A stretch of 64,000 nt of DNA from Neoechinorhynchus agilis (GCA_051530055.1 CM121341.1:10168001-10232000); one strand, 5' to 3'; shown: positions 1-11,650, counted from the stretch's first letter. The notes: generated by a model from the sequence alone, not told the origin. Numbers and translations: made by a program.

Positions 1-2
1 CT

Positions 3-2049
3 GCTTCGACAAAGCAATATGTTGCTTTGGTCGTAGCTCATGAACTGGCTCACCAATGGTTCGGGAACTTGGTTACCATGGACTGGTGGACCGATCTTTG
101 GCTAAACGAAGGCTTCGCTTCGTGGATCGAATACTTAGCAGTGGATGCTCTCTTTCCTGAACTTAATATCTGGACGCAGTTTGTGTTCTTGGATTTAAAA
201 ACGGCGCAAAACCTGGACGCTCTCGCCAATAGTCATCCAATTGAAGTAGAAATTGTAAGACCTAACGACGTGGAAGAGATTTTTGATAGTATCAGTTACA
301 GTAAAGGCGCAACTGTTATTCGTATGCTTCATGACTATCTGGGTGATAAAGCCTTCAAAAAAGGACTTCAATCTTATCTTCAAAAATTTAAATTTAGAAA
401 TGCAGAGACTCGAGATCTATGGATAAGTTTAACTGAGGCGAGCGATGGAATAGACGTAGCTAAATTGATGCATTCGTGGACTAGCCAAATGGGGTTTCCT
501 TTAGTGAATGTAAAATCCTCAAACCGAATCGACAATGACACAATCAATGTTACTTTGACCCAGTCGCGATACCTTGCCGATGGTTCTCATGATTCAGAGT
601 ATCCTTTGTGGTATGTGCCAATCACTGTATGGTTCTCTGATGAGCGAACCGTACGGTTTCTCCTGACGGAAAGAGAACAGTCGTTTCAAGTGAAGGCGCC
701 CCTTGGCGCTTGGTTTAAATTGAACGCGGATTACAGTGGAATGTACGTTACTGCATATCCTCAGGACGTTCTGGAAACACATTTAGAGAAGGTTGGTACA
801 CTCAAGAGTGTGTTGGATCGATTTAATCTTCAAACGGATTTGTTTTCACTTTGTATGTCCGGCGATTATGGGCTGGCTGAATATCTGAAGCTCGTGCGAA
901 CGCTGGCTACGACTGAAACCGACTTTACAGTCTGGAGGGATATAGAAACAAACATCAATTACATCGGAAATATGATTGGTGAAATGGAATATTTATCGCA
1001 GTGAATCTGATCGCTAAATTGTCATTTTTATACCAAGACTTTCCGAAAGAGAAGTCAAAAATCATGCATTTGGGCATTCATTTGTTTTATCTAATGACGA
1101 GAAAACATGTTGTTTGTTAAATAATCTAGGAAGAAAAACCTAGAACACTTTGTCGAATTTTGTGATTTGCTGGAATATAGATTTAGCAAAAACTTTAAAA
1201 CTTTTTCTTTCATTAAAGTGGTTAGACCCGAATTCCTTGTTTATTTTTACGATCGAATTCACTGCTCTAGATGGTTTAGAAGATAAGGAAGTTACGGCAA
1301 ACTTGGATTGTTTTAAGCAAAATTCATTTGATTACATTTACAAGGAGCTGGGTTTTGTTCGTAAAAACGACAGCGAATCTGATTTAACAGCAATGTTGCG
1401 TGTTATGATCATAAAGTCATTGGGTCTCTCAGGAGAAGTGGAAGTGATTAAGTTCTGCACGGAGCAGTTCGTTCAGGCAACACAATCAGGCGTACATAAA
1501 CTCGATCCCAATCTCCGACTGGCAATTTATGTAGTAACTGCGTCTCGTCACGGAGTTGAACTATTCGATGATTTTATTCGGTTACATCAGAACTGTGAGT
1601 TGTCCGAAGAGAAAAATCGATTGTTGGCTGCCATGGGTCAACTAAAAGGTCAAGATGCAAAAGAACGCGTTTTGGAGTACATAATGAGTCCAAACGTACG
1701 GTACCAAGACGTCATTTATGGATTCCAATCAGTAGCGAATTCAGATCCAATTGGACGGCGGGCCACTTGGAAGTTCTTTATTCAACATTTTGATGCCATA
1801 ATGGAGCGGTACAAAGAAAGTTCGATGATGGGATCAATCATTAAACGATCATTCGGATTGTTCTTTGACGACGTAAGTGCAAACGAAATCAATGCGTTCT
1901 TTAAGGACCATCCCGTTCCAATCGCTGAACGGGCCATTGAGCAAATGATTGAAGGAATCGTAACTAATGGTAAAGTGCTTGAACGGAATAGACGATCAAT
2001 TACTGATTTTCTTAAATCCGTGAGGAGCAATAACAAAGACGAACTTTAA
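3..2049 (+). CDS. NPEPPS: Puromycin-sensitive aminopeptidase, M1 family (3' part)
   Basis: A cytosolic zinc aminopeptidase that trims N-terminal residues from peptides. The window opens inside the gene. The first exon codes the catalytic core: HELAH, then NEGFASW with the third zinc ligand Glu about 18 residues on, then the YSKGA stretch with the active-site Tyr. The second exon, from about 1283 to the stop at 2049, codes the helical ERAP1-like C-terminal domain (for example YKELGF, RRATWKFF, HPVPIAERAI). A GT-AG intron of about 300 nt joins them; donor 979 with acceptor 1282 keeps phase and matches family spacing, but 1001 is another possible donor. The upstream gluzincin N-domain is outside the window. 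The family is identified from many conserved blocks; the exact intron is uncertain. Confidence 0.93.
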
Positions 2050-3489
2050 GAGAATTGGCACAAAAACAACTAATTAAACTGGTTTACTTTACGAAATGGC
2101 ACCCACAGGTATATTCGTTATTTGATGGAGTTAATAAGGCTCTTAAAACCATGAAATGATTGCTGCCTTAGTCTGACACACACAAAATCAATGTAGGTTG
2201 TTTCTCAATTAGTATTTAAACGGATTTAGAAAAAAAGTTGATTTGTTAATCATTAGTAATTCATTGTTATAAGCTCTTCTCGTGGTAGTAGACTTAGTGC
2301 TCTAAGAAATGTTCATAATTACTGAATTGACTTATTCTTTTTGGATTGTGAAAATTCGAGTTAAACTGTAATTAAACAATAGGTTGTAATTATGATCAAT
2401 AGGATTACTTAAATAAAATATTATTAGTATCCTCTCAAATGTCCTCTGAAATTTTATACAGTTGCTCGATTGGAAGCGAAGGGAGTAACTCGTAAATCGA
2501 ACGAAAAAATGGAGGAAGCAAATGCAGCTATAACTAATTGAGTTTTCGTCGAACATTTTAAGGTTGAATTTCAAAAATTATACAGGTTTAAAAAAATTTT
2601 TGAAAATAAACTCGAAGGTTGCAATCTATAAGAATATTTAAGAAAAATCCGATTTTAAACAATTACAAAATTTCCTTCATGATAACATTCGGGTGAAAAG
2701 TAATCCTTTTGTGGCGACAAAATTGTTTTAGATAATACAAGCAATTCGATGCAAGTGCATTTAATGCATCCGAGTTGTTAATGATAATTTTGATTCTTGA
2801 AATTATTCTGATTAATTTACGATTGCGTGTGTTTTTTAGGACCCCGAAAAAGGAGTAAAATTCCGAAATATCGGTGTCAACAATGAAAACATTTGTCTTC
2901 AACTGCGTAAATTGCTAAAATTAGGACTATCGAAAAAATTTAGAATTTATTTGAAAATTTCGGAATATTACGGTCGACCTGATACGACAAATGATCTTCG
3001 AAGCAATTGAATTAGCTCCTGAAATGAAAAATCAAAACCTTTCATTTAACACTTTTTAAGGGAATTTTCTTAACAAAAAGAGTTCGAAAAGCATTTATGC
3101 CAGTGCTGTGGATCACACAGCTGCCGTCTTGGTGTAATTCTGGACGACTAAAATGAATTGCATTCGTTTATTTGACTGTTGCTGAGCGGTCTTTGCAACT
3201 TTTTAAAAGTCGCAAATAGTTTCCTTACAAAAACTCATATGTGTTGTTCACTTAAAGATGCACCTATTCGATTTGTAGATAATTTATCATCGAGAGAGAA
3301 AATCCTTTGGAGTGATGGCGTTAGAGATGTGGTTGAGATATTTCGAATAGAGAAAGCCTCCCATACAAAACAATCAAAATCTTTTTAGATGTGTGATTAG
3401 GCGAGGTTACATTTTCTTTAAAGTTTTTATTCTGTTCACTTTTCTTTAAGAAAAACATGGGTTTTTCATTCAACAAAGATTGTTCGAAA
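2050..3489. other. AT-rich intergenic sequence with repeat scraps
   Basis: No convincing gene. About 2655-2700 resembles the interior of the inverted-repeat element at 10.3-11.3 kb (shared words near 11140). About 3105-3180 matches the LINE 3'-flank repeat also seen at 30.0 kb. About 3385-3420 resembles the foldback family found at 33.5 kb. Confidence 0.5.
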
Positions 3490-3720
3490 ACCATCCACTC
3501 CACCGCTCGGGATCACTCATTAATGTTCGAAAGGATTTATCGCAGCCAAGCTTATTTTTTGCAAGAGATCAGTTATTCGTCTCAATCTCTTGGGCAATCA
3601 ATTGACTAGGTCCTGAGCAGTGGTACTAAACGATCCGAAATGCTCGACTCCAAAAGGAACGAAATAATGATTTCAACCAAGGTCCCTCCCTGTATTTGGT
3701 CCATTGCGATCCTTCTTAAC
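3490..3720 (-). mobile_element. 3' end of a restriction-like-endonuclease LINE (fragment)
   Basis: Read on minus, this degraded stretch matches the C-terminal tail of the LINE copies at 47.3, 50.6 and 56.5 kb (words such as FGSF and RLRRITGD). It has several frame changes and no intact ORF. It lies immediately before the ORF starting at 3751 and so could supply that gene's upstream flank. Confidence 0.6.
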
Positions 3721-3750
3721 GTAAATTTTAAGACATCTCACGTTTTTAAG

Positions 3751-4266
3751 ATGCTTTCGGCTAGGATAAAGCGACTATTGATATTCGGTGGATTAGGCGC
3801 TATATCAGGCAGTTTCATATACGACCGAATATCACGGAAAATCGAAGATTCCACTTATTTTGAAATGATGCAGGATCTTTATGATACGAAATCCTTTACC
3901 GGTCGGAATCTTTGTGTCCAACTCGTAATCGATGACAGTGTTCTCGACAATAGGAAAAAGAGGAAAACCTACAGGAAATTCGTTGAGTTTTTGGAAGCGA
4001 GCCTTGTTGAGATGGATAGGAAATGCACTAGTGAAGTCATAACATCGGAATTTTCGGAGAAATTACGAAACAAACCGGGTCTTGGAGATGATCTTCTTTT
4101 GTATCTTATGAATTCCGAGTCGTCTTTGTCTGAAGTAATTCGAGCTATGTATGCAAAAGTTCCGCCGAAAATATTGGTGATCAATACGGATATGTTTTTG
4201 CTTAATCGCAGCGAACAGACAAGAACGTGTTTTGAACTTACAAATCGGTGTCTTGGAAGTGGTTGA
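3751..4266 (+). CDS. Unrecognised protein with an N-terminal membrane segment
   Basis: An open frame of about 171 codons. I place the start at the ATG right after TTTTAAG, because the longer frame upstream is LINE debris. Residues about 8-25 form one hydrophobic, glycine-rich segment (LLIFGGLGAISGSF) behind a short basic N-terminus, which suits a mitochondrial or ER membrane anchor. The rest is soluble, charged and helical. I do not recognise the family. It may be the first exon of a gene continuing in the ORF at 4720-5295 on the same strand, but no clean splice junction was found. Confidence 0.45.
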   Translation: MLSARIKRLLIFGGLGAISGSFIYDRISRKIEDSTYFEMMQDLYDTKSFTGRNLCVQLVIDDSVLDNRKKRKTYRKFVEFLEASLVEMDRKCTSEVITSEFSEKLRNKPGLGDDLLLYLMNSESSLSEVIRAMYAKVPPKILVINTDMFLLNRSEQTRTCFELTNRCLGSG

Positions 4267-4719
4267 CTGCCGTTGTGGATTTGTGGGAAAATAGGAGAAA
4301 AATTTAATCTGAAAAAATCGTGGTCTTAGTCCGAAATCATACATCTGTTCATTGAAAGAAAAACCCGTGAATAATTGCTCTTCAAAAAAATTATTTTACC
4401 AAAATAATTTGAAAAGCTATTTTTTCAAAAAAATATGTTCTTTATAGCGGATTTTTTTATTCGCGGTACATTCAAGTGCGTGCCGAAATATCGGAGGTAA
4501 TAAACTACTTGAATTTCCCGCCATAAAAAACATGAATAATTAAATCTTAAAACAAAATTTTATCTTATCGCATTGCCATAACCCGATTGAATTATTTATA
4601 TTTTTTAACAGTTCTTCTCTGTGAGCCAGAGACTTTCAGCATTGAACCTACAGCATTTTTTGGGTCAAGCCATAAACTTATAACTCAAAAACAATCTCGA
4701 ATCATCTCGATTACGGAGA

Positions 4720-5295
4720 TTGCTGGCATATAACACCGACGATGCTTTTATATTCCACGCCGGACTTAAATTGAACTTTGATGACCATAGATTGATAACC
4801 ATCAAAAAGAAGAATACCAGTGAGCCAGAGAAAGTTTGCCTGGACACGGAAAGTATAAACATATTAATTGAAGAATTAAAGGAGGAGGAATCACTCAACG
4901 AAGCTAAAATGGAACTGCAGGAGTTCGTAGATGTGGGTAATAACCACAGGTGTTCCACGGATGAAAAACAGTCGATTTTTATGTGGCTCCTTTCTCCACT
5001 CAATTATATTTTACCTTTAACAGCAAGAAATGGAGATTGTTGTCATCAGTGGAATAGCGTTCACGTGTTCAAACCAGGCGATAGGCTCTCATTTACACTC
5101 GAGGAAGGCATGATTTTAGCGGATTGCTTTAGTGACCAAAAAGTTCATTCTGGTAAATTCCGATTAGTCCTCAATGGTTATGACTTCGACAATAAAACTA
5201 AGGAGAAAACAATTGTTATAAAACGAAAAGAAACCAATGGTTGTGAACTGATTGTGTCTGCAGATGATCACGTTCTTGTGGGGAGCATCCCGTAG
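4720..5295 (+). CDS. Unrecognised soluble protein or downstream exon
   Basis: An open frame of about 190 codons starting just after an in-frame stop near 4680, so it is either a separate gene or an exon entering after that stop. The N-terminal half is acidic (EELKEEESLNEAK); the C-terminal half alternates hydrophobic and charged residues like a beta-rich domain (FKPGDRLSF, GKFRLVLNGYDF). No signal peptide, membrane segment or known motif was seen. Codon use resembles neighbouring host genes rather than LINEs. Function unknown. Confidence 0.45.
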   Translation: MLAYNTDDAFIFHAGLKLNFDDHRLITIKKKNTSEPEKVCLDTESINILIEELKEEESLNEAKMELQEFVDVGNNHRCSTDEKQSIFMWLLSPLNYILPLTARNGDCCHQWNSVHVFKPGDRLSFTLEEGMILADCFSDQKVHSGKFRLVLNGYDFDNKTKEKTIVIKRKETNGCELIVSADDHVLVGSIP

Positions 5296-5569
5296 ATTTA
5301 AACAATTTGAGAGTAGTGTGCATTGAGGTTAAGTCCCGTAAAAAGATTCACGTCTAATCAAGAGACTTCAGAACCTTCATATTGAGTCGTCAATAATTGG
5401 AATTTATTGGTCATTGAAAAAAATCGCATTTAAAAAAAACTTCTTGATTTAGGTGATTATTGCTAAAACAGAGCGCTATGGTGTGTGCATTTTCGAATTA
5501 AATTTTGCACAATAAAAAAATGCAATCTTAAGAACAGCGAAACTGTCCACTGTTAGTTTCAATTATCCG

Positions 5570-5900
5570 AATTGGACACCCTCGCAGTAAGCAACATTCA
5601 ATACTCCTTAGAAATCCCTGGAAATGCAGCGGAAGGGAGGAAGGTACGAAAATATAGAGAATTAGCAAAGGTCCACTATTTTGTCCCCTTCGGAGTAGAG
5701 ACGTATGGAGCGCTTGGCAGCTCGGCACTTACTTTGCTTCAAGATCTCTCGAAGAAATTGAGAGAAACGACCGGCGACGCACGAGCAAGTGTATTCCTGC
5801 GACAAAATATCTCGCTCGCAGTACAACGAGGCAATGCTGCTAGCGTGATAGCGACAGCCGAGGGAGGAGAGAAGCTCCAATTTTGCGGACGGTGGTGATT
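5570..5900 (+). mobile_element. RLE-type LINE, family A, 3' terminal fragment
   Basis: Encodes the end of the restriction-like endonuclease domain: the K-x2-KY word (RKVRKYRELA), FVPFGVETYGALG, then QRGNAASVIA and the terminal FCGRW before a stop. It is 5'-truncated and carries a short internal deletion relative to the 30.5-kb copy. Several copies of this family lie in the window (16.6, 30.6, 31.2, 43.2, 45.9 kb). Confidence 0.85.
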
Positions 5901-7023
5901 GCACGTTTTGTGCTTTATTGTTGCAAAACCTTGAAAAGACACCTTTAAAAAATCCTATTTCCTTAAGAAAAATTGCTAAAGGTTTCGATAAAGAGATGAA
6001 TCCATCAAAGGCATTGGCGATTCAATATACCGAATAAAAGACTATAGAGAATCAAGTACAAAACCCACTTACCATCAGCAACAGTGCTCGTGGCTAGCAG
6101 GCCACTTAATGGACATCGACAATGTCACCATTTTGGCGCTAAGTGAATCCGAATTCGACACAAATGATGAAATGCGATCGTTTATTATTAGACGCTTTCT
6201 TTGCCATCTCCCAGAATCAACAGTAAAGTTTAAGATTCGAAACTTCTTAGCGATCACGAAGTTGAGAACGACGCAAACTGATGAATCGAAATTTGATTCG
6301 CAATGTATAAATTTGGACGAATTTTAAAAAAATGAGAACTTTGAACTCAAAAATCTTTGACCATGTGAACATTCATTAATACAAACTCGGATCGGCTTGG
6401 AATATTATCTTTTATAAGACGAAATCGGGTTTGCAATTCGTTGATGCGGCCGTTTATAATTGTTATTTCCATAGACGCTTTACAATCTCCCAGAATCAAT
6501 AGTAAAGTTTAAGATTCGAAACTTCTTAGCGATCATTCTTAGGTCCATCAAAATTATTCCGGTGCCGTTTACGTCACTTTTCTTACGATCACATGCAAAC
6601 GCGCCCAACTGAATTTGTGCAATGATGACAGCACGTCGATTTGATCGCTGATTCGGCATCTACGAAGGTTGTTAATTTGACGGCGCCTCAAAGAGTCGAT
6701 TTTTGAGTCTTGTAGGATAGGGGTCGGTGGACTGTGTGTCCAAGAAAAATTATCAGCCTAGAGACCGAACGGTGATATTCTTGTGGGATTATTTATACGT
6801 TTGAAGATTGAATTGTTCATATTGGTTGTTTTCTGGTAAAGAAATTAAAATGATTTTATTTAAAAATCCGATAATTCGAAGGCACAATTTTGTACGCGTT
6901 TATCAAGTTTTTATTAAGCCCTTTTAATTTCTTAGCCATAAAACAACCGATTATTTATTCCGTTTTTCCAAAACAATGAGGACATGTTGACTTTTTTAGT
7001 TTTTTGTTTACATTTTACTGTAG
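5901..7023. repeat. Intergenic, with a 65-bp direct duplication
   Basis: The segment 6191-6256 recurs at about 6473-6538 with only a few changes, 282 bp away. The small ORF at 6109-6327 contains one copy and looks like chance. About 6800-6870 shares words with 25.37 and 37.73 kb, so it is another dispersed repeat. The last 14 nt (ending TTTACTGTAG) form a splice-acceptor-like site touching the CDK ATG. Confidence 0.55.
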
Positions 7024-8122
7024 ATGCCATTGAACGATCCGTCAAGAAATGTACAAAGCCGAATTGTTGCTAAGACAAATAATGGCGATGGTCCAGAAAC
7101 GGATGAATATCCTCATTCGAAGTTCATTGGTGACGTTAAAGATTATGTAAAATCCGAGCGACTGGGTGAAGGAACTTATGGAGTTGTTTTTAAAGGACGA
7201 CATGTTGCGACGAACGAGGTAGTTGCTATAAAAAAAGTAAAATTGGATCCAGATCAGATGAAGATAGAAGGATTCCCAGTTACAACTTTGAGAGAAATAT
7301 CCATTCTTAAGGAACTTCGACACCCAAACATAGTGGCTCTTCACCAAGTTCTCATAAAGGAAAATAATATTTTCCTCGTCTTTGAATACGTCCCAATGGA
7401 CCTAAAGAGATATTTAAATTCACTTAAACCAAAAGGAGAACGTGATTTTCTATCTCTGGACCCAGTGTCCCATCGTCAACGGATGTACAGAATTTTCTAT
7501 CAAACTGTCCAGGCAGCCCTCTTCTGCCACTATAGACGCATTATTCATCGAGATTTAAAGCTGCAAAACATTTTGATCAACGATTGTGGTCAAGTGAAGC
7601 TCGCCGATTTTGGTCTAGCCCGTCCGTTTGAAATACCAATGAAACAATATACACAAGAGATCGTCACTTTGGGGCAGCGGTTGTGATCTCGGATACGAGT
7701 TTTCAATCGCTGCTTTATGGTATAGGTCACCCGAAATTCTATTAGGAACCGATAGATACTCTTGTGCTGTCGATGTATGGAGTCTCGGATGCATTTTCGC
7801 CGAATTGATGTACGGACAACCATTGCTTAATGGAGAATGCGAGATAGGCCAATTGTTGAAAATATTTCAGGCCTTTGGTACGCCTGATGTCGATACTTGG
7901 CCCGAGCTAAGGACAATGGCAAATTTCAATCTACGGTTCCCAAAGTTTCCACCGATGATCGATGAACTCATTGAACCTCTGCGTTTGGATGAGGCAGGTG
8001 AAGATTGCTTAAGGAAAATGCTTGTAGTCAATCCAAGACATCGAATAAGTTCGCGAGCTCTTCTTGAACACCACTGCTTCAATGGCGTAGATAAGTCAAC
8101 ATTGCCAGCACGAGATCCATAA
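7024..8122 (+). CDS. CDK1/CDK2-like cyclin-dependent kinase (divergent)
   Basis: A Ser/Thr kinase of the CDK family. Visible motifs: GEGTYGVVF with the inhibitory Thr-Tyr pair, VAIKKV with the catalytic Lys, a PSTAIRE-position helix reading PVTTLRE, HRDLKLQN, DFGLA, an activation-loop Thr in QYTQEI, then WYRSPEILLG and CDK1-like C-lobe blocks (DVWSLGCIFAEL, ALGTP-like AFGTPDVDTWPE). The best reading removes 7671-7716 exactly, giving 350 aa with VTL-WYR intact. That 46-nt piece is a perfect hairpin without GT-AG ends. GT-AG alternatives exist (7663-7699 or 7683-7727), but each damages the conserved VTLWYR. An N-terminal extension of about 40 aa precedes the kinase. The divergent PVTTLRE and HRDLKLQN suggest a paralogue. 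The ATG directly follows a splice-acceptor-like TGTAG. Confidence 0.88.
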
Positions 8123-8339
8123 CGCTCTCTTGGTTTACGAATGGTACCCACCGAGGTTAATAAAACTACTTTAAATTGTCATTTCAGAAGATTTCTTTAA
8201 ACGCAAATTTTGCCTTCACAGAGGGAAGGTAACTTATCTGCTTGATTTCACAGGCTTTTCCTTTCATGAAACTTTAGGTGGTCACTGTAGATAAATGGAC
8301 CAAAAAGCATTTTTAGTTCGAAGCATCAAGTTTAATTTT

Positions 8340-9500
8340 TAAATTGACACTTGGGAGAGGGCTATGGTAATGATAAAGAAAAATCCTTATTTTCGAGCTT
8401 TCACCGTCTTACAACTTCTTCAGGAATCTACAAAGGCACGTGGAGATGTGAAGTGTGTCTTAAAGTAGCGACATCGAAGCGGAAAGTTCGTTTCGTTTGT
8501 TGAAAAGTTCTGGGGCTTTGTCGTGCTGACGTCCAGAACTCTCCTTCGTATTATCTGCGGAAACGCGATCCCCTTCCAACCGCCCGGGATATAAGTAGTG
8601 CCTCGGTGATAATCAGTTTCACCGGGTTTTTCGAAACAAATTTCACTCGCGTCGAGTTCTACTTCTCCGTAGCTGTGGCATTCTGAGTGGTACCTTGCCC
8701 ATGGTGTGGCCTCGATTTTGCTCCCGGGCTGAGTGCGTTGCGAACGGTGAAAAACACATAATCCACATAGCGCAGATAAATCTCACTCGACGCTAAATGT
8801 TGAAAGATACACTGCATTTCCAGGAGCTAGGCTGTTTTCCATCGACAGTCTCGAGAGGAAACTGAATTCCATGGATCCTAGTGAGGGATTAAGGTGACGC
8901 GAGACAAACCATCGGATTATCTGCCGTTCCTCAATTTGTGTTTCAAAGTTAATGAGGTCACTGATTTGAGCTGGTATGGCAAACCGTGTCGTAAAACATA
9001 GTTATGCATCGAGATTCCCATCGTCCTCTTGGGTGATGAAACAGGCAATTTGTGCTGAGACACACAGAACAGCGCTGGTTTGCTCATCGCAATTAACGGA
9101 TAATCGATTGGCGATAGACTGAGTGACCGCAATTTTCGCGGATAATGGATATTCGAGTAACTGGATCATGCAGTTCTAGCAGCGATGTTATTGAAGATAG
9201 GAGAAACGTAGCGATGATCGTTCACGGAATCGATATAGAGAAAAACCGATTCTAAATATAAAAATATATCACTGAAAAGTTCACTAGTAACATCTATCGA
9301 GAATGGATGTCTGGATTGTCCACAAAAGTGCCATTACACTGAAGCGAATCCAGAGGAGAACTAGACACCATGAAACGCCGGAAACAAGTCCAGCATGGTG
9401 CTCGGCGTAGTCCGTGGACCCAAATAACAGATAATATTCGATTTGCACTTGAAGAAACGTTGTCAATGAGATGACCTGCGAACGATATTTGACCGGTGAC
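8340..9500 (-). mobile_element. Penelope-like element fossil (RT region)
   Basis: On minus, a reverse-transcriptase catalytic stretch is readable at about 8730-8830 (IYLRYVDYVFF, the RYVDD position), with an upstream word resembling the MGSPLAP motif of Penelope-like RTs. The copy is old and broken in many places. Its outer part (8340-8530) is related to 63010-63210. The family call is tentative. Confidence 0.4.
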
Positions 9501-10292
9501 AATCACGAGAAAAATAAAACTTGATCAAATATGCGGCTGGAAAATCAAGTAGTATTTCACAATATTGTTTGAAGAGCTGGGGAAAAAGATGGAAGTAGGA
9601 TCCTCATTGTTGAGAGAATCGAATGGTGAGTGATTTTGAAACTATTAAGAAAGGCAGTCTTAAATTTATGGAGTTTCGTATATGTAATTTTCCAGAAATC
9701 ATTTTTAGTACTAAAGAAATGCGGTTTGTTTCCTTTAAAAATTGAGTCAATAGGTTTGGAATCTTTACTCCCTACTTGTTTTTAAATACAATACTGAAAT
9801 TCCAGGTTGATAATGCAAAAAAATGTTTCTTATCATTTGATTGCTCTTATGGATCCAGAGATAAAATGAGCAATAGTCAATGAACAACCGAACGCACACG
9901 ATCACAAACAATTTTTTAAGTTACTGTTAAGGACTGTTGTAGTTTTGATTATATAATTTTTAATCTCACTACCCAAATCTTAGTAATGGATCTCGACGAA
10001 ATCGAAATGCTTGCATCTTTGAACCAAATACTTGGGGCACCGTTGAAACTTCTGAATCATAATCCCCGAATCTTTGGTACGAGTAGAATCCTTTCATGGT
10101 TGGTACTAGAACGACTAGAACCAATACCTGGAAGAGGTCCCTTAAAAGTGAAGTTACTAACCTTTATCATCGACATGGACACGCCAATATTTTGAATTCG
10201 GACGTCTGATGGCACTTGTGTCCCAAGCCAGGAGCAAGACTCCAATAAGTACAAACCTCATTGAGTACTTCACAGACGTTCTTAGAAGCTCC
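9501..10292. other. No gene seen
   Basis: AT-rich sequence. The ORF at 9986-10195 has no recognisable domain and no supporting context. It may belong to the degraded retroelement on either side. Confidence 0.4.
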
Positions 10293-11347
10293 TTTGTCGA
10301 GATTCGTAAGGAAAAGTCAAATCGTCTCTTTTATAGTATTTAATAGATCAATCAAATTGAGTGTTAACAATAGCCATCAGTAGATGTTTATGGGTACGAA
10401 ATCTCACACTACATTGAAAGATTAAGTTCGCTGGTAAGAGTATGCTAAGTGTTCCATAATATTAATTGTGTCAAATTGAGTGTGACTTTTCATTTTGCCC
10501 TTGAAAAATGTCTGTGAGTGAATTTAGAGTTTTGGGTTGACGATGGAACTTGTCTGAATTTTATGTGGAAGAAATTGGTGTCTGCCATTATTGGCCAGAC
10601 GAATGATTCGATTTCTTTCCAGACGACTTAAGATGGGTTTAGAGTAGCTATGCGATTCTCAAACTCGTTTTTTCAAAAATAATTTATATAGAAATTTCGA
10701 TTATCATTGTGACAGTTGTTTAAATGAACATTCCGTAATTTGTGTTATCTGGGAGTCGAAAATTGGGAAGATGTACAAAGTATTTGTTGCGCAGAATTTA
10801 GTCTTCAGAATTTAGTGTGCGGTTGCTTACCCTAACTAGGCGATCAATAGAGCGAGAAAGCCAATCAAAAACGACATCTTTTTATAACAATTGACTAGAT
10901 CGCGTAAACGGATTAGAAAGATTACTGACGAGAAATAAGAAAGGTTTTCTCGGGAAATATTTTAAATCAAATATTTTCTTTTTACCAAAAGAAAGTATTT
11001 TTCCCCCGAAGATAATAATTCAATACATGAATAAAAATGTCATATATCATTGTCCTCGGGGTGAATTTGATTGTACGTTGACGAATCCTGTCCCCTGTAT
11101 TCGCCAACGTATAATAAATAAAAATGTTTCATGCAGGATCACATTCGGGTGGAAAGATATTCTTGTTGGGCGGTTCAAACTCCGAGACGTATTCATGTTA
11201 TTTCTAATAAAGTACTTCTCCGCACTTTTAACGTTAGATTCCGTACCCATAAACATCTATTGATGGCTATTGTTAACACTCAATTTGATTGATCTATTAA
11301 ATACTATAAAAGAGACGATTTGACTTTTCCTTACGAATCTCGACAAA
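10293..11347. repeat. Element bounded by a near-identical 106-bp inverted repeat
   Basis: 10293-10399 and 11241-11347 are reverse complements with, by eye, one mismatch. The interior of about 840 bp has no coding potential and shares words with about 2655-2700. No target-site duplication is evident. The right arm abuts the Penelope-like N-terminal fragment, so it may be a rearranged Penelope-like end or a non-autonomous foldback DNA element. Confidence 0.7.
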
Positions 11348-11650
11348 CGAGTTGTGTTGGGTTGGAATTTAGTTTGATGAACTTGCCAGAGTCCAGCATA
11401 TTGTGGGCCGCATCGGTATACTTCTCAGTATCTATGGCAACTAGAGCGCATCCCTTTTCAGATTTAAGGATTGTAACTGTCTGGTCATTCTTAAGTTGTT
11501 TGATTACTGTGCATTCTGGGTTACAGATACCCTTGTTTCCGGCTCTTGCAATCAAATCATATTCTGCCGTTTACAAGGTTACGTTTGGAGTGGCATGTAT
11601 GAGTAGTTTGGGCAACTTCCTCTTTCGTGAAGAACGAGGACAATGATATA
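11331..11650 (-). mobile_element. Penelope-like element fossil (N-terminal part)
   Basis: The minus-strand frame carries the block typical of the region before the RT in Penelope-like elements (VTILKSEKGCALVAIDTEKY, resembling the ILPADKG-x-VV block) followed by an NPT word. Broken and truncated at the inverted-repeat arm. It could have been part of the same copy as the RT piece at 8.7 kb, on the same strand. Confidence 0.55.

Noticed and set aside
11320-11646. 108-codon plus-strand ORF with a hydrophobic stretch
   Set aside because: Antisense to the recognisable Penelope-like N-terminal block on minus.
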